A DNA stretch of 64,000 nt from Spirochaetaceae bacterium (GTDB lineage Bacteria > Spirochaetota > Spirochaetia > DSM-27196 > PXBQ01). The notes under the pieces were generated by a model. That model saw only the letters and a list, made by a program, of their open reading frames with translations, was not told the DNA's origin and did no database searches. Location: NCBI GenBank assembly GCA_007695285.1, contig REEC01000120.1, forward strand, positions 1 to 64,000. Direction: 5' to 3'. Below, piece by piece: positions 17,999 to 26,936 of the stretch. Each line of letters begins with the position of its first letter. The stretch's first letter is position 1. A program made the translations under genes and the position numbers.

Positions 17999-18988
17999 AT
18001 GCACGTATTGATCGTCGGCGGCGCCGGTTACATCGGAAGCCACGTGGTTCATGAGATGATCCGGGAGGGACATACCGTGACGGTGTACGACAATCTGTCT
18101 CACGGCGATCGCGCGAATATTCCTGCCGGAGTTGCGTTTGTCCATGGCGACCTTATCGACTACGCACGGCTCAGGACGACTCTCGGAGACTCGAGACACC
18201 GTTTCGACGCGGTCGTTCATTTGGCGGCGTTCAAGGCTGCCGGCGAGTCGATGGTAGCACCGGAAAAGTACGCGACAAACAATATATGCGGAACCGTGAA
18301 TCTTCTGAACGTGATGTGCGAGACCGATGTGAAAGTCCTGGTCTTCTCCTCATCGGCTGCCGTGTACGGCGAGCCGCAGTACGTGCCTATCGACGAGAAA
18401 CACCCGACGGAACCCGAGAACTTCTACGGCTTCACGAAACTCGAGATCGAGCGCCTCATGCAGTGGTACGACAAGCTCCGCGGTCTGCGGTTCGCCGCAC
18501 TGCGCTACTTCAACGCGGCCGGATACGATCCGTCCGGTGCGGTATCAGGACTCGAGAGGAATCCCGCGAATTTGCTCCCGATCATCATGGAGGCCGCCTG
18601 TGGGACTCGCGACAAGGTCACGGTTTTCGGCACCGACTACCCGACCCCCGACGGAACGTGTATCCGCGACTACGTGCACGTCTCGGATCTCGCGACGGCG
18701 CACGTCGCGGCAGCCGAGTACCTCGCGGATGACGGGGATAGCCTCGCCGTGAACCTCGGCAGCGAGTCCGGAATCAGCGTTTTTGAGATGCTCGAGGCCG
18801 CGCGTCGTATCACGGGTCGTCCGATCGTGTCAGAGAACGGGCCACGCAGGCCCGGCGACCCCGCGAGACTCGTCGCGTCGTCCGCGACGGCTCGGGAGAC
18901 TCTCGGATGGCAGCCGTGTCACAGCGACACCGAGTCGCTGGTCCGGACATCGTGGAACGTATACGCGCGGCGCGATACCACTGCGTAA
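17999..18988 (+). CDS. galE: UDP-glucose 4-epimerase, 329 aa
   Basis: NAD-dependent interconversion of UDP-glucose and UDP-galactose, feeding polysaccharide synthesis. Motifs: GGAGYIGSHV at the N-terminus, FSSSAAVYG, catalytic Tyr/Lys in NFYGFTKLEIE, YFNAAGYDPSG, and YPTPDGTCIRDYVHVSDLA. The start is ATG 17999 (MHVLIVGGAG) with GGAGAG nearby; the open frame back to 17951 overlaps promoter DNA. Confidence 0.95.
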   Translation: MHVLIVGGAGYIGSHVVHEMIREGHTVTVYDNLSHGDRANIPAGVAFVHGDLIDYARLRTTLGDSRHRFDAVVHLAAFKAAGESMVAPEKYATNNICGTVNLLNVMCETDVKVLVFSSSAAVYGEPQYVPIDEKHPTEPENFYGFTKLEIERLMQWYDKLRGLRFAALRYFNAAGYDPSGAVSGLERNPANLLPIIMEAACGTRDKVTVFGTDYPTPDGTCIRDYVHVSDLATAHVAAAEYLADDGDSLAVNLGSESGISVFEMLEAARRITGRPIVSENGPRRPGDPARLVASSATARETLGWQPCHSDTESLVRTSWNVYARRDTTA

Positions 18989-19024
18989 ACGGTCCCGACA
19001 ATTCGGACGCCGACTCAAACGAAA

Positions 19025-19094
19025 ATTCGCACTAAAACTCGATTTCCTCCTTTCATAGTGCGCGAATCCGGGTTACAATGAGTAAATATTTACT
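19025..19094 (+). promoter_or_regulatory. Promoter with nested inverted repeat and 14-bp palindrome
   Basis: A good -10 box TACAAT (19074-19079) lies 17 bases after TTTCAT (19051-19056). An imperfect inverted repeat, ATTCG-CACTA (19025-19034) with TAGTG-CG-CGAAT (19056-19067), spans the -35 and spacer. A perfect palindrome, AGTAAATATTTACT (19081-19094), covers the expected transcription start. This looks like an operator-controlled promoter for the exported protein that follows. Confidence 0.55.
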
Positions 19095-19137
19095 GAGTGG
19101 CCCGTCGTGTCGCACGAATGGGCGAAAGGAGAAGGCT

Positions 19138-20403
19138 ATGAGAGTACGCCGTTTCTTCCGCAGGCGCAGGCTGCTTCTGGGCCTGGTAGTTCTCGCACTC
19201 GCCGCCGCTCCGGCGACGGCGCAGGAGGGTTTGGGCTGGTGGGGGAGCCACTACACTCCGGGCAATGTCATGTTCGGCGCCGGTATCGGGTTGCGCCCAA
19301 ACCCGCTGGCATTGGAATTCTATCCGGGCGCAGAGACTATTTTCTTCAAGTGGAGACCCGCGAACATCTTTGCGGTCGACTTCGGCGTCGGGGCACGCGG
19401 GGTCGTTGGGTTCTCGACCGGAGCCTTCCAAAATCGCATGATCCTTGGCGTCGGCCCGTACCTCTCGTGGCACTGGGGGTTCCGTGGGCTGGGAGGGTTA
19501 TCGCCGTTCCTCGAGTACCTCGAGCCGCTCGACGTATTTTCGGCGTTCGGTCTCAGTTTCCTCACGTTTCCGGGTTCCGCTACCGCGGGCGGGCTGTACT
19601 TCACGAACTACAGCGGCTTTAACTACTTCCTGTCCGACAACTTCGCGGTTTCGCTCTCGTCGACATTTTTCGGCAGCGGATTGGGAGGACGCACGACGCT
19701 CGGCGTGACGTACAAGATCGGCCCGAAAGAGCGGCTCGGCGACGCGCCGGTCGTGTATCGACACATCCTTTTCGACTACATGTTCATCATGTCGTACGCG
19801 TGGTTCTACTACGACGACAACTTCTCGGTCGGAGACGAGGTGACGTTCCGGTACACGCAGACAGCCGACGGAGAGACGTGGATGTCGGACTTCGAGGTCA
19901 CGCGGGCTCTGTTGCATCGTGGTGCCGACGGCACGTCCTGGTGGCGCGCCGAGTTCAACCACCCGGACCTGGAAGGCAACCCGATCTACCCGACACAGTA
20001 CGAGTTCCGCGTGAACGAGCGATGGGACGTACTGGAGTTCCGGTACCGGCACCCGATGACGGAGCAGCTTCGCAGCGAAGTTCCCGACGATATCGCGAAG
20101 TGGCGGACGATGGTCGACGAACAGCGTGAGTTCGCCGATCCCGACGAGATGGAACAGTACCGAGTCGGAAGCGAACGACTGACGGTCCCCGCCGGAACGT
20201 TCAGCACCGAGGTCTACCGCAGCCGGCCCGACGACGAGGCCGAGTGGACCGTGTGGCTCTCGAACGACGTGCCGGGTCTGATCGTCAAGTTTTCGGGGAC
20301 CGCGATGGTCACCGAAACCGATGAAATCGAAACCGCGGGAGCCGAGGGCATCCTGGAGCGGATCCGGCGCAACGTGACGTCGCCGTGGACTCCGGCCTGG
20401 TAG
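19138..20403 (+). CDS. Exported beta-rich protein of unknown function, 421 aa
   Basis: Unrecognised. It has an Arg-rich signal peptide (MRVRRFFRRRRLLLGLVVLA ... ATAQ). About 200 residues rich in aromatic and glycine alternation follow (e.g. NIFAVDFGVGARGVVGFSTG, GYLYFTNYSG-like strands), suggesting a membrane barrel or periplasmic beta domain. The C-terminal part from ~225 is charged and globular, with repeated VTFRYTQ / WRAEFNHPD elements. AAAGGAGAAGG precedes ATG 19138; an upstream in-frame ATG (19078) sits inside the promoter. It is transcribed toward the phosphotriesterase gene with 16 bases between stops. Confidence 0.72.
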   Translation: MRVRRFFRRRRLLLGLVVLALAAAPATAQEGLGWWGSHYTPGNVMFGAGIGLRPNPLALEFYPGAETIFFKWRPANIFAVDFGVGARGVVGFSTGAFQNRMILGVGPYLSWHWGFRGLGGLSPFLEYLEPLDVFSAFGLSFLTFPGSATAGGLYFTNYSGFNYFLSDNFAVSLSSTFFGSGLGGRTTLGVTYKIGPKERLGDAPVVYRHILFDYMFIMSYAWFYYDDNFSVGDEVTFRYTQTADGETWMSDFEVTRALLHRGADGTSWWRAEFNHPDLEGNPIYPTQYEFRVNERWDVLEFRYRHPMTEQLRSEVPDDIAKWRTMVDEQREFADPDEMEQYRVGSERLTVPAGTFSTEVYRSRPDDEAEWTVWLSNDVPGLIVKFSGTAMVTETDEIETAGAEGILERIRRNVTSPWTPAW

Positions 20404-20419
20404 AACCCGTAGTCGCGAG

Positions 20420-21346
20420 CTACCCGATCGAGTACGCCGCGGCAGGGTTGGTGATCATGATCGCGCGTACGGTGTCGTCGGCGACGCCGTACCGCGCGAG
20501 CATCGGCAGAAAATCCGTAATGAGATGAGTGTAGCTCGACTTCTTTCCGCCGGGCTCCTCGCCGACCCGGTACCACCCGGCGTCGTGCGACAGCAGGACC
20601 CGGTCCGATAACCCCGCGTCGAGCAGCTTCAACAGCGGTTTGAGGTGCTTTTCCTCGGTCCCCGGACCGATTCCGTCGAGTTCGATGAACGCTCCGCGAC
20701 GCGCGATCTCGACGATCGCGTTGTGGTCGTCCTCGTTCTGCGCGTGGATGAAGATCCATTTACGCGGTGCAACGCCATGACGTTCCAGAATGGTGAGAAT
20801 CTCGCGCGCCGCGAGAGCGCACCCGCAGTGTGTCCCGACCGTGAGCCCGGTTGCGCGCGCGGTTATCGCGGCGGCGGTGATCGTCTTCCGCAAGACCGGC
20901 GGGAGCATACCCTTCTCGACCGCCGTCTTGATGAACCCCGGTCGCACGTCGGTTCCGTCGATCCCGTCGGTCCACTCGGCGATCCACGTAGCGGCGATTT
21001 CTTCGGCACCGCGTTCGAACGTCGAGTCAGGCAGGAACGGCGGCTTGTACTGGCCCGTGTTCGTGACGATTTTGAGACCCGTACGACGCGACAGCTCGGC
21101 AAGAATCGAGACATCGCGCGCGAGGTACATCGGTGTGCAGTCGACGAACGACGCGACACCGAGCGGCGGTAACTCGGCGAGAAGCGGCTCCATCGTCTCG
21201 ACGACGTGCGCACGGTCGTACCGGTGCGGACCGGTTTCGCGCGCGCCGATAAAATCAACCATGATGTGCTCGTGAGGCAAAGTGAACCCGAGTTCGAAGG
21301 CGTCTATCTCGCCGGTCACGGTCATTATTCGCGCTTCTCTGTTCAT
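20420..21346 (-). CDS. Phosphotriesterase-family metal-dependent hydrolase, 308 aa
   Basis: A TIM-barrel amidohydrolase-superfamily protein. All metal ligands are visible: HEH in LPHEHIMVD, the bridging lysine in GFIKTAVEKG, histidines in VGTHCGCA and FIHAQNEDDH, and aspartate in LLSHDAGW. Natural substrates of this family are often lactones or esters; it cannot be specified here. ATG 21346 (MNREARIMTV) is preceded by CAGGAGTAA. That Shine-Dalgarno overlaps the TAA stop of the upstream small gene. The upstream-extended frame is rejected. Confidence 0.9.
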   Translation of the reverse strand: MNREARIMTVTGEIDAFELGFTLPHEHIMVDFIGARETGPHRYDRAHVVETMEPLLAELPPLGVASFVDCTPMYLARDVSILAELSRRTGLKIVTNTGQYKPPFLPDSTFERGAEEIAATWIAEWTDGIDGTDVRPGFIKTAVEKGMLPPVLRKTITAAAITARATGLTVGTHCGCALAAREILTILERHGVAPRKWIFIHAQNEDDHNAIVEIARRGAFIELDGIGPGTEEKHLKPLLKLLDAGLSDRVLLSHDAGWYRVGEEPGGKKSSYTHLITDFLPMLARYGVADDTVRAIMITNPAAAYSIG

Positions 21347-21350
21347 CGGT

Positions 21351-21596
21351 TTACTCCTGTTGGATCGGCGTATTGTGCCGGATCTTTTCGGACAGTACGA
21401 AACTAGGGCAGTGTCGGCCGGTCGCGCGGAACACGACGATGCTCGGAAGCTCACGTGACTTCACGCCGAAGACCGCGCACGCACGCGGATGCGTTCGGTC
21501 CCACGAAACCGAGAAATGGACACACTGGAGGCAGTTCGGCGGCCGAACGGGTTCCATGAGGTCACTGTACCGAGAACGGGAGGCGATGTCACGCAT
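21351..21596 (-). CDS. Small conserved Cys-rich protein, 81 aa
   Basis: The core PNCLQCVHFSVSWD...ACAVFGVKSRELP...TGRHCPSF has four cysteines (CxxC, a later C, and a final C). It matches from memory a widespread short bacterial family of unknown function, often vaguely annotated. The start is taken as ATG 21596, which has GGAGA eight bases upstream; an alternative ATG at 21659 lacks a site. Its stop (21353-21351) lies inside the ribosome site of the phosphotriesterase gene, so the two are translationally coupled. Metal binding by the cysteines is plausible but unproven. Confidence 0.75.
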   Translation of the reverse strand: MRDIASRSRYSDLMEPVRPPNCLQCVHFSVSWDRTHPRACAVFGVKSRELPSIVVFRATGRHCPSFVLSEKIRHNTPIQQE

Positions 21597-21691
21597 TGTG
21601 TTCGTCTCCGAATCTCCTTGTAAAATCGGCACATAGGTGCGAGAATTGAGGGAGAACACGCGCGTTCGTGCACGCGCGCACTGGGGGTGTC

Positions 21692-22459
21692 ATGGAAACT
21701 CGCTACTACTTGACGGTCTACCCGCTTGAGGCTCTGATCGCTTCGCAACTCGATCCGGTTCAGTTCGGGCAGTACATGGCGATCGGCAGAAAGTACGGGT
21801 CGTTCGAAGAGATCATGTTCGCCGAACTGTCGGGCGGATTCGGTACCGTGTTCGATTGGAGGTACGCGAAAGAGCGGTGCGTCGCCCACGCCGACGGTGA
21901 GCCGAAACACTCGGTGTGGCTGTCGGTGTATCGCGTGCTCGAGAACACGCCGCTTTCCGCTCTGAAATCGCTCTACCTCACGACGAAAGACGGCCGAACT
22001 TTGGAGCTCGAACGAGGCGCGTACGCGCCGCCGAAAAACCCGAACGACTACTGGGTGTACCAGGAACTGTGCCCGATTACACCGTTGGTCGTGAGCGCGC
22101 TCGACCCACACACGTTCAGCGAGTATCTGACCGACTCGAAGAACAAGGTATCCGTGCCGAAAATCGTCTTCACTGACCTCAAGACGGTCGATCTCGAGAC
22201 GTACACAAACACGGGTAACATCGGAGCCGCCTACGATAAAAACCTCGATCACCTCAAAGAGTGCATCCTATCGGTGCGCGGGAGCGAGGACAAACCGAAC
22301 AAAAATGTCGAGCGATCGATAGCCTCATTCTCATATCAGATCATCAATCACGGCGTCTACGTCAGCGACGGCACGACGATCGTGCAGTACACGATGTTGA
22401 CCGTAGACGACATCCGGCGGCGACACTACGACTGGGGCCGGTCGGCGATGATCCTGTAA
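21692..22459 (+). CDS. Protein of unknown function, 255 aa
   Basis: Unrecognised soluble protein beginning METRYYLTVYPLEALIAS. There is no signal peptide and no membrane span. It appears to contain two related halves: LDPVQFGQYMAIG at residues ~20-32 and LDPHTFSEYLTDS at ~140-152 are similar. Each is preceded by a PLEALIAS / ITPLVVSA segment, suggesting an internal duplication. GGGGGTG precedes ATG 21692. A TAAAAT box at 21621-21626 may be its -10. It is transcribed on its own ahead of the ABC exporter operon. Confidence 0.72.
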   Translation: METRYYLTVYPLEALIASQLDPVQFGQYMAIGRKYGSFEEIMFAELSGGFGTVFDWRYAKERCVAHADGEPKHSVWLSVYRVLENTPLSALKSLYLTTKDGRTLELERGAYAPPKNPNDYWVYQELCPITPLVVSALDPHTFSEYLTDSKNKVSVPKIVFTDLKTVDLETYTNTGNIGAAYDKNLDHLKECILSVRGSEDKPNKNVERSIASFSYQIINHGVYVSDGTTIVQYTMLTVDDIRRRHYDWGRSAMIL

Positions 22460-22516
22460 AGCGTCGCACTACCCGATGCGAGGATTTGGTACTTTTTTTC
22501 ACGGAGATACCGCAGT

Positions 22517-22545
22517 TTGTGTTGACCCTCGTTGAGCTTTACAAT
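22517..22545 (+). promoter_or_regulatory. Promoter of the ABC exporter operon
   Basis: TTGTGT (22517-22522), 17-base spacer, TACAAT (22540-22545), 29 bases before the first ABC transporter ATG. A competing TTGACC at 22522-22527 has a poorer -10 partner. Confidence 0.5.
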
Positions 22546-22574
22546 AGGCTTCCTTAGTTTCAAGGGGTCACAGC

Positions 22575-24317
22575 ATGGAGGTTGTACGGAAACTATTTCC
22601 GTACCTCAGAAAGCACCTTAAGTACTTGGCCGTCGGCCTCTTGGGGATGGGGGTGTTCACGCTCCTGAGTCTCCTTCCGCCGTTGCTGTTGCGATATCTC
22701 GTCGACGAGGTAGTCCAACCGCGATCGTGGGAACTACTCGTACCGGTCATAGTGCTTATCATCCTCGTTCCTTCGATTGGCGCGCTCGTGCAGTTCGCCA
22801 ACACGTGGATCATCTCGCTTTCCGGGTACCGGATCATCGCCGACATCCGTAAGGATATGTACGGCCGCATTTTCGACTTGAGCATGCGCTTCCACCAGGA
22901 TCACGCGTCGGGGTTGATCGTGAACCGCCTGATGGATGACGTGAACATGCTCATGCGGCTCATCACCGGCGACACGGTGAACATCGTGATCGACCTGATC
23001 GTGTTCATCTTCTCGGTATCGATCGTGTTTTCGCTCTCACCTCTTCTCGCCGGCGTGCTTTTTGTGACGCTCGCTCTGTACGTCGTCGCGTACCGGACGT
23101 TCTCGGGCAAAATCCGCTCCGCGACGACGTCGTACCGCTTCATGCACGACCGGATTTCCGAGCGCTTACAAGAAACTGTCGCGGGCGTACGACACGTCCG
23201 GATCTTCAACCGGGAGCCGCTCGAGAACGACCGCTTTCTGACGCAGACGCGTGAATCGCTCGGCCACGCTCTCACGAGCAACCTCAACTCGGTCGCGCTT
23301 GGGACCGTGTGTAACCTGATCGCGGGCTTCGGTTCGGCGGTGCTCGCGGCGTTGGGCGCGTACTACGTGTTGACCGGCTCTTTACGGTACGGCGATGTTC
23401 TCGCGATCAACAGCTATATTTGGCTCGCGCTCAACCCGGCGATCCGTCTCACGAACCTTGCGGGGCAACTGACCGAGACATTCGTCTCGGTTCGGCGCGT
23501 GATCGAGATCATCGAGACGGACCCCGAGATCACCTCTCCGCCCGACGCGCCGGTGATGCAGAGTGGTGACGGCAAGGTGGAGTTCGTGGACGTTCATTTC
23601 TCGTACGTCCCGGAGACCAAACTATACGACGGGTTGTCGCTGACGGTCGAATCCGGATCGACGGTTGCGCTCGTCGGCCGGACCGGATGTGGAAAGACGA
23701 CGCTCACGACGCTTTTAATGCGGTACTGGGACATCGGGGGCGGCAGCATCATGATCGACGGCGTCGACATCCGGTCGGTTACGCTGCGATCGCTACGGTC
23801 GCTGTTTGGAGTCGTGCTTCAAAACCCGGTCGTATTCGACGAGACGCTCGCGTCGAACATCGCGTACGGCATGCCGTCGGCGACGCGAGAGCAGATCGTC
23901 GAGGCGGCAAAGGCGGCGGAGATCCACGAGATGGCTACGCGCCTTCCCGACGGCTACGATACGCTGATCGGCACAAACGGCGTTAAGCTCTCGGTCGGAG
24001 AGAAACAGCGCGTCAGCATCGCGCGCGCGATCCTCAAAGATCCGGTGATCCTGATCATGGACGAAGCGACGTCGGCGCTCGACAGCGAGTCCGAAGCGCT
24101 CATCCAGAAGGCGTTGTCGAAGGTCCTCGTCGGCCGCACGAGCTTCGTCGTTGCGCACCGGCTCTCGACGATCACGAGCGCGGACATGATCGTCGTGATG
24201 GACGAGGGCAAGATCGTCGAGACCGGCACGCACGAACAGCTCATGGCGATGCCGAACGGCCGATACGCGCACCTGTACGAGGAACTCCGCGGAAGTGTGG
24301 CGGGGGAACACACATGA
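22575..24317 (+). CDS. ABC exporter half-transporter, catalytic-site subunit, 580 aa
   Basis: N-terminal six-helix exporter domain (~15-300) and C-terminal ATPase. Walker A is GRTGCGKTT (368-376). The signature LSVGE (472-476) is non-canonical. Walker B keeps the catalytic glutamate (D496, E497 in ILIMDEATSALD) and the H-loop histidine (H528). It overlaps the second half-transporter by 4 bases (ATGA). The pair should form a heterodimer. Its unusual signature pairs with the partner's degenerate Walker B to make the inactive ATP site. The substrate (drug, lipid or peptide) is not deducible. Confidence 0.93.
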   Translation: MEVVRKLFPYLRKHLKYLAVGLLGMGVFTLLSLLPPLLLRYLVDEVVQPRSWELLVPVIVLIILVPSIGALVQFANTWIISLSGYRIIADIRKDMYGRIFDLSMRFHQDHASGLIVNRLMDDVNMLMRLITGDTVNIVIDLIVFIFSVSIVFSLSPLLAGVLFVTLALYVVAYRTFSGKIRSATTSYRFMHDRISERLQETVAGVRHVRIFNREPLENDRFLTQTRESLGHALTSNLNSVALGTVCNLIAGFGSAVLAALGAYYVLTGSLRYGDVLAINSYIWLALNPAIRLTNLAGQLTETFVSVRRVIEIIETDPEITSPPDAPVMQSGDGKVEFVDVHFSYVPETKLYDGLSLTVESGSTVALVGRTGCGKTTLTTLLMRYWDIGGGSIMIDGVDIRSVTLRSLRSLFGVVLQNPVVFDETLASNIAYGMPSATREQIVEAAKAAEIHEMATRLPDGYDTLIGTNGVKLSVGEKQRVSIARAILKDPVILIMDEATSALDSESEALIQKALSKVLVGRTSFVVAHRLSTITSADMIVVMDEGKIVETGTHEQLMAMPNGRYAHLYEELRGSVAGEHT

Positions 24318-26161
24318 TGTTCGGCAGGAAGTTTCGGTCGGCGACAAAACGTATCGAGAAGCTCGTGACGCGACTGCTCGCGGACTCCGAGTCGTACGAC
24401 GGAAAGATGTCCGCCGACGCAAAGAACCTCTGGACGCGTTATCTCCGGCGTTATCGGAGGCCTATTTTTGTCGCTCTCGCGATCACGGTCGTCTGGAGCG
24501 CGCACCCGTACTTCTTCTCGCTGCTGTCGCGTTTTCTCGTCGACGACGTACTGATGGTCGAGACGGGGTTCGACATAGCGGATATTTCAACGCGTTTTGC
24601 GCTACTGCGCCGGTACGTCTACATGCTGTTCGGCGGCTGGACCGTAATCGTCATCCTGCACTGGTTCCGCAGCAGTATCGTGCTCAGCACCGGGCAGAAG
24701 CTGATCTTCGATCTTCGCCATGATCTCCATGAAAAGCTTCAGAATCTGCACGTCGGATATTTTGAACGTAACGAAACCGGCAAGATCATGAGCCGGGTAC
24801 TCGAGGACGTCTGGGTCATCAAGGAGTGGTCGACTACTCACGCACTCAACGTCTCGGCGCAGTTTTTCCAGGCCATCTTCGGAGTCGGGCTGCTCCTGTA
24901 CCTGAACTGGCAGCTTACCGCCGTTATCGTGCTATCGCTGCCGATCTACGCGTGGGCGCTGATCAAGATTCGCCCGACGATCAGGCGGCTCAATATCGCG
25001 CTCAGACGTCTCAACGCGAGCATGTACGCGTTGTCGGCAGAGCGTATCACGGCGGTCACGCTCGTGAAAGCGTTCACGCAAGAGGCTCGCGAACGCGCGA
25101 CTTTCTTCAAGAGGGTCCACGACAACGTCAGATTATCGATGCGAATTATCGGGTACTCGGGTGGGATGAACCTGCTCGCGGGCATGATCTCATCGACCGT
25201 AACCGGTCTGATCATCATGTTCGGAATGTTGCAGGTCCGCGCGGGCCTTTTGACGCTCGGCGACGTCATGGTCTTTATCCACGCAATGCCTCGGATATTC
25301 ATGCAGGTCAACGCGTTGTCGTCGGTCGCGGTGCAGATTCAGGCCGTGTTCGTCGTCGTGAAACGCGTGCTCAATCTGCTCGACGAAGAAGTCGGCGTTA
25401 CGCCCGGAACGGCAGTACTCGACGGCATGCGCGGAAAAGTGACGTTCGATCGGGTCACCTTCACGTACCCGGGGCAATCTCAACCCGCGCTCGACGATGT
25501 CTCGTTCTCGGTGGAGCCGGGTGAAAAGATCGCGATCATGGGTCCGTCGGGTGCCGGCAAAACGACGGTGTTCCAGCTGATCTGTCGTTTTTACGATCCA
25601 CAAGCGGGCTCGGTTCATGTCGGCGGGGTAGACCTCACCGACACCGACCCGACATCGGTTCGTCGACACGCGTGCATGGTTCAGCAGGAGCCGGTGATCT
25701 TCTCCGGTACGATCGCAGAGAACATCATGTACGGCCGACTCGATGCGCGTCCGAGCGAGATTATGCTCGCCGCGAAGCAGGCCGAGCTCCATGACTTCAT
25801 CATGACGCTCCCGGCGAAGTACGAAACCGAGGTAGGCCAGAACGGCATCTCGCTTTCGGGCGGCCAGAAACAGCGCCTCGCGCTCGCGACGGCTCTCTTG
25901 ACGCAGCCGGAGATTCTGATGCTCGACGACACGACGAGCGCGCTTGATTCCGAGACCGAAGCCAGGATCCGCGCGACACTGGAAAAGGTGCTCGGATCGC
26001 GCACGAGTCTGATTATCACGCAGCGTATCGCAACCGCCCGGAGTTGTGATAAGATACTCGTGTTCGAGAACGGGAAGATCGCACAGAGAGGGACCCACGA
26101 CGAACTCAAAAACGTCCCTGGGTTCTACCACAAGGTCCTCGTTCAACAAGAGTCGTTGTAG
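24314..26161 (+). CDS. ABC exporter half-transporter, degenerate-site subunit, 615 aa
   Basis: It carries a ~45-residue N-terminal extension, six-helix domain and ATPase. Walker A GPSGAGKTT (410-418) and signature LSGGQ (514-518) are canonical. The catalytic glutamate is replaced by aspartate (D538-D539 in LMLDDTTSALD) and the H-loop histidine by glutamine (LIITQRI, Q570). This is the pattern known for heterodimeric exporters such as TM287/TM288. The start overlaps the preceding gene's stop, so the subunits are co-translated. Confidence 0.93.
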   Translation: MMFGRKFRSATKRIEKLVTRLLADSESYDGKMSADAKNLWTRYLRRYRRPIFVALAITVVWSAHPYFFSLLSRFLVDDVLMVETGFDIADISTRFALLRRYVYMLFGGWTVIVILHWFRSSIVLSTGQKLIFDLRHDLHEKLQNLHVGYFERNETGKIMSRVLEDVWVIKEWSTTHALNVSAQFFQAIFGVGLLLYLNWQLTAVIVLSLPIYAWALIKIRPTIRRLNIALRRLNASMYALSAERITAVTLVKAFTQEARERATFFKRVHDNVRLSMRIIGYSGGMNLLAGMISSTVTGLIIMFGMLQVRAGLLTLGDVMVFIHAMPRIFMQVNALSSVAVQIQAVFVVVKRVLNLLDEEVGVTPGTAVLDGMRGKVTFDRVTFTYPGQSQPALDDVSFSVEPGEKIAIMGPSGAGKTTVFQLICRFYDPQAGSVHVGGVDLTDTDPTSVRRHACMVQQEPVIFSGTIAENIMYGRLDARPSEIMLAAKQAELHDFIMTLPAKYETEVGQNGISLSGGQKQRLALATALLTQPEILMLDDTTSALDSETEARIRATLEKVLGSRTSLIITQRIATARSCDKILVFENGKIAQRGTHDELKNVPGFYHKVLVQQESL

Positions 26162-26188
26162 TCGCGAGCTGATCACGCGGAGGCATGA

Positions 26189-26914
26189 GTGAATTTTTTC
26201 GGTAAGAATCGCATGAAAGGGAATCCGGATCCCGTAACGGTTCCGGATCTCGACGACATCTCGGTACTCGGCGACAGAAAAGAGTTCTACCGCGCCGATA
26301 CCGAGGTCAAGGAAGTCGTGAGTCGCGCGACCCAAACCGATATCAGGAACATCCTGCTGATCGACATGGGCCGATGCCCACAATGCCACGGCCGTACCGA
26401 GAGTTTTCTTTTCACGGTTGTCTGCCCGAGCTGCGGTTGGTTCCGCCGCGAGGTCCCCTCGCGCGGAAGCAGCGTCGTGACGATGAAGTCGGGGCAGACA
26501 ATCGCGTGCGACTACATCCATCACAGCAATCGGAGCGAGATTCTCTGTATTCGCGACGGTGTCGTCGTCGCAGAGATCATGGTCGACGAGCTCAGCAAGA
26601 TCGATCACGTCTGGGCGGAAAACGAGCTCGACGAGGCGCGCGTTCTGCAGCACAAGATAAAAAACGGTATTTGCGCGTGGTGCGAACGGTCGATCGCCGA
26701 GACCGATATTGACGGCCATGGTATCGATTACGTCGCGTTCGGCGCGATGCAGGAGCGGTACCTGTTCTGCACCGAGAAGTGTCAGCGCGCGTTCCGGAAA
26801 CACTTCCCCGCGCGGGTCCACCGGAACTGCTACGAGGTCGACTGCAACGTGTGTAGCCTGTGCGTGAAGAGATTCGATACGCGCGGTTTCAAGCGACAAG
26901 TCTTCACGACATGA
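26189..26914 (+). CDS. Cysteine-rich protein of unknown function, 241 aa
   Basis: GTG start at 26189 with GGAGG five bases upstream. No signal peptide. Cysteines come as metal-site pairs: CPQC and CPSCGWFRRE (~60-85), CAWC (~159-162), CTEKC (~193-197), and a dense CYEVDCNVCSLC cluster (~213-224). Between them is a small beta domain (TMKSGQTIACDYIHH...LCIRDGVVVAEI). It looks like several zinc-ribbon or treble-clef modules or an Fe-S site. Located between the ABC exporter and hflX with short gaps, so probably in one operon with both. No function assigned. Confidence 0.75.
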   Translation: MNFFGKNRMKGNPDPVTVPDLDDISVLGDRKEFYRADTEVKEVVSRATQTDIRNILLIDMGRCPQCHGRTESFLFTVVCPSCGWFRREVPSRGSSVVTMKSGQTIACDYIHHSNRSEILCIRDGVVVAEIMVDELSKIDHVWAENELDEARVLQHKIKNGICAWCERSIAETDIDGHGIDYVAFGAMQERYLFCTEKCQRAFRKHFPARVHRNCYEVDCNVCSLCVKRFDTRGFKRQVFTT

Positions 26915-26936
26915 TCAGCCATATGATCGGACGCGC

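Noticed and set aside
25190-26899. 569-residue open frame on the minus strand
   Set aside because: Antisense to the second ABC subunit and the Cys-rich gene, both of which have clear family or metal motifs.
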